Assembly (NCBI GenBank): GCA_015183035.1
Contig: JACZZP010000012.1
Span: 620,001-684,000 of the forward strand
Reading direction: 5' to 3'
Source of the DNA: Meloidogyne chitwoodi
Taxonomy: Eukaryota > Nematoda > Chromadorea > Rhabditida > Meloidogynidae
Length of the DNA stretch: 64,000 nt
Of this stretch, positions 58,756-64,000 are shown in pieces. The notes under the pieces are model-generated. The model was not told where the DNA came from and made no database searches. It saw nothing but the letters and a program-made list of their open reading frames with translations. How positions within the stretch are numbered: the first letter of the stretch is position 1; each line of letters starts with the position of its first letter. A program made the position numbers and the translations under genes.

Positions 58756-61277
58756 ATGGATGATGAGGTTATTTATTATTAAATATTTTAATATAACTAA
58801 CAAAAATAATATTTGGAATAAATAAATATCAAAAAATAATAATAATTTTTGGCACAAATTTTTTAACATTTTCTAAATATTTACCCATTTTACAATCAAA
58901 GGAGTGAATAAAAAAATAATACTTTTCGAAATAAATTTTTTTCGTAGAAAATATATAATAAAAAAAAGTAACATTATAAATTAACAAAAAAAACAAAATT
59001 AAATTTAAAATAGTCTTTGAAACTTTTGGGAAATAAAAAATTGAAAATTAGAACTTTCACAAATTCAAAAAATCTAAAAAATCAAAACTTTAAACTTCCA
59101 AAAAATACCAATTAATTAATTAATATTTAATTTTATAGAAAAATAGTGAGAGTGGAGGTGTTAGAAGACGTTGGAATTATGAAAAACTTAAAGCTGGGGA
59201 CACGTAAATAATTTATTAATTTGAAAAATTAAAAAATATTTTTAAAGTTTTCTTTCAATGCAAGCTGGGACTAATAAATTCGAAACACAACGAGGAATGA
59301 CTGGTAAAATTAAAAAATAATTTTTTTTAAATTTTATTTTTTAATTTTAAAGCACCTGGAATGCCTCGTTTAAATATTACAACAGATAAAAAATTGGGGT
59401 AATTATTTTAATTTTTTAAAAATTATTAAAATAAAAGAGTAAATATTTATAGATATTTTATTTTTTTTTAATATTTTATTTATTTTATATGAAATAAATT
59501 TGACATTTTTTTATAATTTAGATAAAAAAGGTTTTCCAATTAATTGAAAAAATTAAATAAAAAAATTTATTTAAAAAAATTAAATTTAAGTTATATTGAG
59601 CCTAACCGAAAATCTGAAGAATTTCTCCGCCCACAATGCGGTAATTTAAAAAATTTAAATTAAGGTTATACATATTTATATTATTTATTATAAATTTATT
59701 TTAGAAAGAATTTTTTTAATTTTAAAATTCAAATAAAAAATAATCTAAAATTAAGGTACAAATTTATATGCATCACAGGCTGGGCAAACACCGATAGGTG
59801 CAAATAGAAATCAGGCAATTTTTTAATTAAAAAATTAAAAACAAATAAAATTATTTTTTTTTAAAGTGTCCAAATGTTGAATACAAAAAGGTAAATTTTA
59901 ATAATATTTTTTATAAAAAAATATTTAAGGAATGGGAAACAATTTTGGAAAAAGAGGGTGAAGGAATTTTGCCAAAACAAAGTGGTGATTATGGATTTGC
60001 TACACAAGCTGGAGAAGTGAAAATAAAATAAATTTAAATAAAAAATAATTTTTATATTAGGTTAATATGGGAGCACCTCGAAATCAAGTACCAAATATTC
60101 GTGGACGTTTACCAAATGACAGAAGAACACATGGATTGGTAAAATTAATTAAATAATTATAAATATCTTTTAAAATAAGCTTTGTTATCAATATGGCACA
60201 AATATTTTTGCTTCTCAGCAAGGAATGTTGAGTGCACCTGGGGTAAATTTAATTTGATTTTATTACCTTTTGAAATCTTTTTAAGTTTTAAAAATTATTT
60301 TAGATAAAATTTATAATTTAAAAAAAAATGATCCTTTTAGCTTGGTGCATTTAGACAAGCAACACAGGATATTGATGGACTTGGATTTACGTAAAGAAAA
60401 AATTTTTTAATAAAATATATTAAATTAATCTTAATTTTAATTAATTTTTATTAAATTTTTAAAGAGAAGAAAATATTCGTGCAAGTTCTGAATTTACTCC
60501 TTGGTATTCTGGTCAAAATAAATTTGCTTCACAAAAGGGAACAGGAGGATTTTTAAAAGTAATATTTTTAAATATAAAGCAAAAACAAATAAATAAAGGT
60601 ACGTGATGTCCTTCCACACACAACTGGTGGAAAAGAAATTTCTGAAGAATCAAGATTAAAATCTGAAGGAATTGTGCCTCTTCAAGTATATTTGAAATTT
60701 AATTTTTTAATTTTTAAATAAAAAGTCTGGAACAAACAAATTAGCATCACAAAAGGGAATGACTGGCTTTGGAACGCCTCGTAATACAATGACTAGAATG
60801 GGGTGGAAAAAGGAATGGTTGGTAAAAAAAAGAAATTATTTAAATTTATTTTTAAAAATGTTAAATCACCTTTTATAGGGTGGAAGATTATGAGTCAGCA
60901 ATGCGAGAATGGGAAGAAAATCGTCCACCAGGTTCTGCATCAGCTGGATCTGATATGTAATTGTCATTTTTTATTTATTTTACTAAATTATTGTTTTAGA
61001 CATCCTTTTGAAAAATACAAAAGAAAATTCGAAGAGCGAGAGGTTAAATTTTAATATATAATTTTTTGTATTTATTATTATTTTAAAACAAAAATTATAT
61101 TTAAAGTCATCAAAACTAAGTGATAGTGGTGACTCTGTCAAGGCTGAGACTAAACCAAAGGAGGAAATAAATGAAGAACCTGTTAAAGCTGAAGAAAAGA
61201 AAGAGGAGGAGGAAGAAGAAGAATATGAGGAAGAGGAGGTTGAAGAAGAAGAGGAGGAAGAGGTTAAGGAAAAATAA
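58756..61277 (+). CDS. Calponin-repeat (CLIK) actin-bundling protein, UNC-87-like
   Basis: Calponin-like repeats bind the side of F-actin; UNC-87 and CLIK proteins stabilise thin filaments in worm muscle. Exons: 58756-58767 (4 codons), 59139-59203, 59248-59303, 59353-59398, 59591-59640, 59756-59814, 59867-59890, 59930-60016, 60061-60138, 60180-60242, 60341-60390, 60465-60558, 60599-60685, 60726-60817, 60879-60956, 61000-61042, 61107-61277; 384 aa. Six repeats are visible: [62 protein letters not shown] and [19 protein letters not shown]. There is no calponin-homology domain. The C terminus is a strongly acidic Glu tail ending EEEVKEK, which is unusual. Intron after 59814 uses a GC donor. Whether it is unc-87 itself or a clik paralogue cannot be settled here. 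Confidence 0.85.
59815..59866 (+). other. GC-AG intron in the calponin-repeat gene
   Basis: The exon ends AATCAG, the intron begins GCAATTTTT and ends TTAAAG. The next exon (CPNVEYKK) is open only in phase 0, which no GT nearby provides. Confidence 0.7.
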
Positions 61278-61570
61278 CAAAATAAAATTTTTAATTTTTA
61301 GGAGTAAATAATCAAAACTATGATGGATGGAAGACACAATTTTAAAAATTATGAAATACCTAAAACTAGTTTCACTCGTTAATACATTAAAATAAATAAT
61401 TTAGTAGTTTAATTTTATAGTAAATATTATTCTTTAGTTTCTTATTGCTTTAAAAAATATTTTCGACACCATAGTACTAAATTAAAAAAAACAATCCTCA
61501 TTTAACATATTTTAATTAACAAAATTTAATTGCAAACACAAAACAAGCGAAATATTTTTTATTTCTCCAT
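61278..61570. other. Convergent 3' region between calponin-repeat gene and RPL35
   Basis: Short AT-rich gap between two stop codons facing each other; must hold both polyadenylation sites. No gene seen. Confidence 0.5.
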
Positions 61571-62117
61571 TTACGCTTTGAGTGCAAACACTCGAACTGG
61601 GCAACGACGTTCATTCATCTTTTGTTTGTGTGTCTTCAAAGATAATTCGTGTTTGGTGAGAGCACGACGCATTGCGCGAGTCTTCTTGAAGCGTAAATCC
61701 AAAGGCTTGTATTTCTTTCCCTAAAAAATCAGTATAAATTAAATTCGTTTTTAAATAAAACCTTGTAGAATTTTCGAAGATTCAATTTCTGCGATTGATT
61801 CATAATCGTCAGTATACGTGCAATGTTCTTTCGCACGACTCGAATGCTGGAAAGTTTGGAAACTGCTCCATTTGTAACCTTGGCAACCTTAATAATTAGT
61901 GATATTAACAAATTCACAATTAAAGACAATTTAAAAAGAAAATTTCGAGATCTTCCCAACCTAATATCAGATATAAAATCCCACTCATTAGTTGTTGAAA
62001 ATGCTAAAATCAATTTTCACAAACCTGAAGACTTGCAAGCTCAGTCTTCTGCTCTTCCAAGAGTTTCAACAGCTCCTCCTTTTTACTACGAAGATCACGT
62101 GTCTTGATTCGTACCAT
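61571..62117 (-). CDS. rpl-35: 60S ribosomal protein L35 (uL29)
   Basis: Large-subunit ribosomal protein near the polypeptide exit tunnel. Exons high to low: 62025-62117, 61762-61887, 61571-61720, all phase 0; 122 aa against 123 in human. Blocks: [79 protein letters not shown] and [12 protein letters not shown]. Base composition is clearly less AT-rich than the neighbours and codons are more GC-ending, as expected of a highly expressed gene. Confidence 0.96.
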
Positions 62118-62319
62118 ATCTATCTATTTGGTTAGCCTTTTATAAAATTTACTAAAAAAGTATTAAATGAAGAAAATAATAAAAAATACTGTTCATGATT
62201 TTGAACAATTGAAAATAAAAGATTTTTTAAAAATAAAAATGCATTATTTAAGTGATAAAAGTAAAAATGAGCAAACAAAGCAAAAAATATATAAAAGGAT
62301 TTGGAGTATAAGATATAAA

Positions 62320-63993
62320 TCAGTCTAGGCAAATAGAATAAGCGCCAATACGAGCAATTATTGGATGTATTTGGTCATTAGAAAGAGAATCAGACTTCCA
62401 GAAATGTAATAATGACCTAAATATAGAATAAAGTAAAACAACAAAATTAAACTAACTTTTCTATAAGTTCATCACAGCTCATATGCGAATTTCCATTCTC
62501 AGCTTCCCTGTCACCTAATAAATGAAGTGTTCCAATAATAAGCACATTATGTTTAGTAAAAATTAAAGGTGAACTATCAGGATCAGCAAGTGAATGAAGA
62601 AAAAGAGGTACATTGTCACTAAGTTTTTCCAAACCATCTAAAAAGAGTACAAACGTAGAAGACTGCTTTTCATCAATAAATGGAGTCAATATACTTTTAT
62701 CAAGTTGAATTCTTGTGACATTTGAGTTGAAATGATGTTTTAAGAGTCTAGATTAAAAAAATAAATAAAGTTTAAAAGTTCGAGTGAAGCACAGGAATAA
62801 TGAAGCACAGGAATAACTAAAGTGTAGTAAAGAGTATATATAAAAACCGTTCTATCTACTAATAATGGCATCGCTAAAAAGTAATTACATCAATGAACTT
62901 GTTTTAACTAAAGCATAATTACTAACATAAGTTTAAGATGTAATATATTTGTAGAATGAAATAATATAAAAACCTGTATTGCCAATTATTCTGCAAAATG
63001 ATCGAAAAATTCCCTGCCAAAGAATTTGCTTGGCCAGAAGACGAATCAGCTATCAGTAAAGTCAGAGGGCTTAATCGCCGATCATAACAAGTCGTTCTAT
63101 CATCTCGATCAGAAATCTTTGTAGCAAGGTAGTAAAGAATTTTGTATGCTTTATCATTGACATGCTAAATAAAAATGTAAATAAAAATTTTTCAAAAAAC
63201 CTCATCAAATTCTTTATTCAAATATTGTGAAAATTCTTTTCGAAAATTAACTAATTTTTGTTTTGGTGTCAAATAACCGTAAGAAAAGTAGTAAGGGAAG
63301 AAATAGTAAAATAAGAAAAGCAATAATAAAAATAAGAAGATGAATAGGAAGCAGTTGAATGCTGTAAAATAAGAAAAATATTAACGTATTTTAACTTTAA
63401 TCAAAAATACCTCTTGATCCATTCTTTTCTGAGCCGAACGATGTGTGTTCATAACTAGACAGACTTATTTTACGTCTTCGCGAACTGATTGAAGGACTTT
63501 GTGTTCTACTTTGACCAACTGGCAAAGGACGCCACCCGATTGTTCGCGATTGAGGATAGGATTGAGAATGATGATGAGAATCTTCAAATATTTCATCGTC
63601 TTCATCCGACTCCTCTTCCTCAACCTCATAAGCTTCAAGTGCACTAAAAGATTAAAAAAATTAAATAGAATGCAACTCGATCCTTTAATTGTATCATTTG
63701 ATCAAAAAACATACGGAAGTCCCAAAAGGGTAATAAACTGAAAAATCTCATAACCTTGACATAGGTGGCCAACTCTTATTAACGATTTTCCTCGAACGTC
63801 GACTCCGAGCTTCTTCCTTCCCAACATCATCATCTGTTTTTAAAAGATTTGGAAAATATCTTCCACTCGAACAGACTGTATCAACATCATCGTCATAATC
63901 TTCAGCATCTTGCTCCTCCATACCGATGCGTTTCGTTACAATTCTATCTTCATTTATGTCAGGTTTGAGACTGCGCCTGTGCCAAATTTTCAT
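62320..63993 (-). CDS. LAP1/TOR1AIP-like torsin cofactor (5' end at window edge)
   Basis: Inner nuclear membrane/ER protein whose lumenal domain activates the AAA+ ATPase torsin. Exons high to low: 63755-63993, 63411-63643, 63201-63361, 62974-63164, 62457-62747, 62320-62416; 403 aa from ATG 63993. N-terminal 160 residues are acidic and Ser/Arg-rich (nucleoplasmic side). One membrane span follows (FNCFLFIFLFLLLLFLFYYF). The lumenal part has LSPLTLLIADSSS, TFVLFLDGLEKL, HNVLIIGTLHLLG and a C-terminal ARIGAYSICLD, matching the LAP1 pattern up to the terminal I-C-L. A TTTAG acceptor lies 2 bases before the ATG at the window edge: it is either a trans-splice site or the end of an intron, so more N-terminal exons may exist. 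Confidence 0.75.
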
Positions 63994-64000
63994 TCCTAAA

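Noticed and set aside
61116..61337. Minus-strand Phe/Leu-rich frame resembling a membrane protein
   Set aside because: Antisense of the Glu-rich tail of the calponin-repeat gene.
61823..62107. 94-codon plus-strand frame
   Set aside because: Antisense of RPL35 exons 1-2 and the intron between.

Overview
The window is animal nuclear DNA from a nematode, most likely a plant-parasitic (tylenchid, root-knot type) worm. The evidence is very high A+T, genes cut into many small exons by introns of about 35-70 bp with a TTTTAG-like acceptor, acceptor-like AG sites a few bases before several start codons (as expected for spliced-leader trans-splicing), and worm-type gene content (LAS1, DCN1, LAMTOR5, Crumbs, calponin-repeat protein, RPL35). 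The genus is inference. All exon models were joined by hand by matching GT/AG sites and reading phase. Complete models close in frame end to end, except one gene with a one-base break.

Layout: 1-710 is the last exon of a secreted Lys/Glu-rich protein whose paralogue lies at 54675-56635. 1954-8093 (-) is LAS1. Its 2.95-kb third intron holds a complete Ly6-like gene (5900-6649, +). 8541-9660 (+) is a DCN1-like cullin neddylation factor. 10369-11315 (+) is LAMTOR5. 12354-15647 (+) is a membrane-anchored carboxylesterase. 16321-17001 (+) is a small two-pass membrane protein. 17151-27656 (-) is a 34-exon Crumbs orthologue. 30002-31514 (-) is an SLC25A32-type mitochondrial carrier, divergent from an FBXO30/40-like gene (31862-34387, +).

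From 35653 to 47548 the region looks lineage-specific. It holds a decayed partial copy (35653-36522) of the next gene, a secreted protein of tandem galectin-like domains (37335-42549), and a surface protein built of tandem cysteine-rich Ly6-like modules (43532-47548) that carries a frameshift. 49802-50600 (+) looks like a neuropeptide precursor. 50601-54674 is packed with foldback and inverted-repeat transposons. 58756-61277 (+) is a calponin-repeat (UNC-87/CLIK-type) protein. 61571-62117 (-) is ribosomal protein L35. 62320-63993 (-) is a LAP1/TOR1AIP-type torsin cofactor.

The housekeeping genes are mostly unrelated in function. The shared features are the many non-autonomous elements in introns and gaps, several with clear target-site duplications, and three GC-AG introns. 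The best candidates for undescribed biology are the tandem Ly6-like surface protein, the galectin-like protein with its truncated duplicate, the Lys/Glu-rich secreted pair, and a Crumbs protein without the usual terminal ERLI motif.
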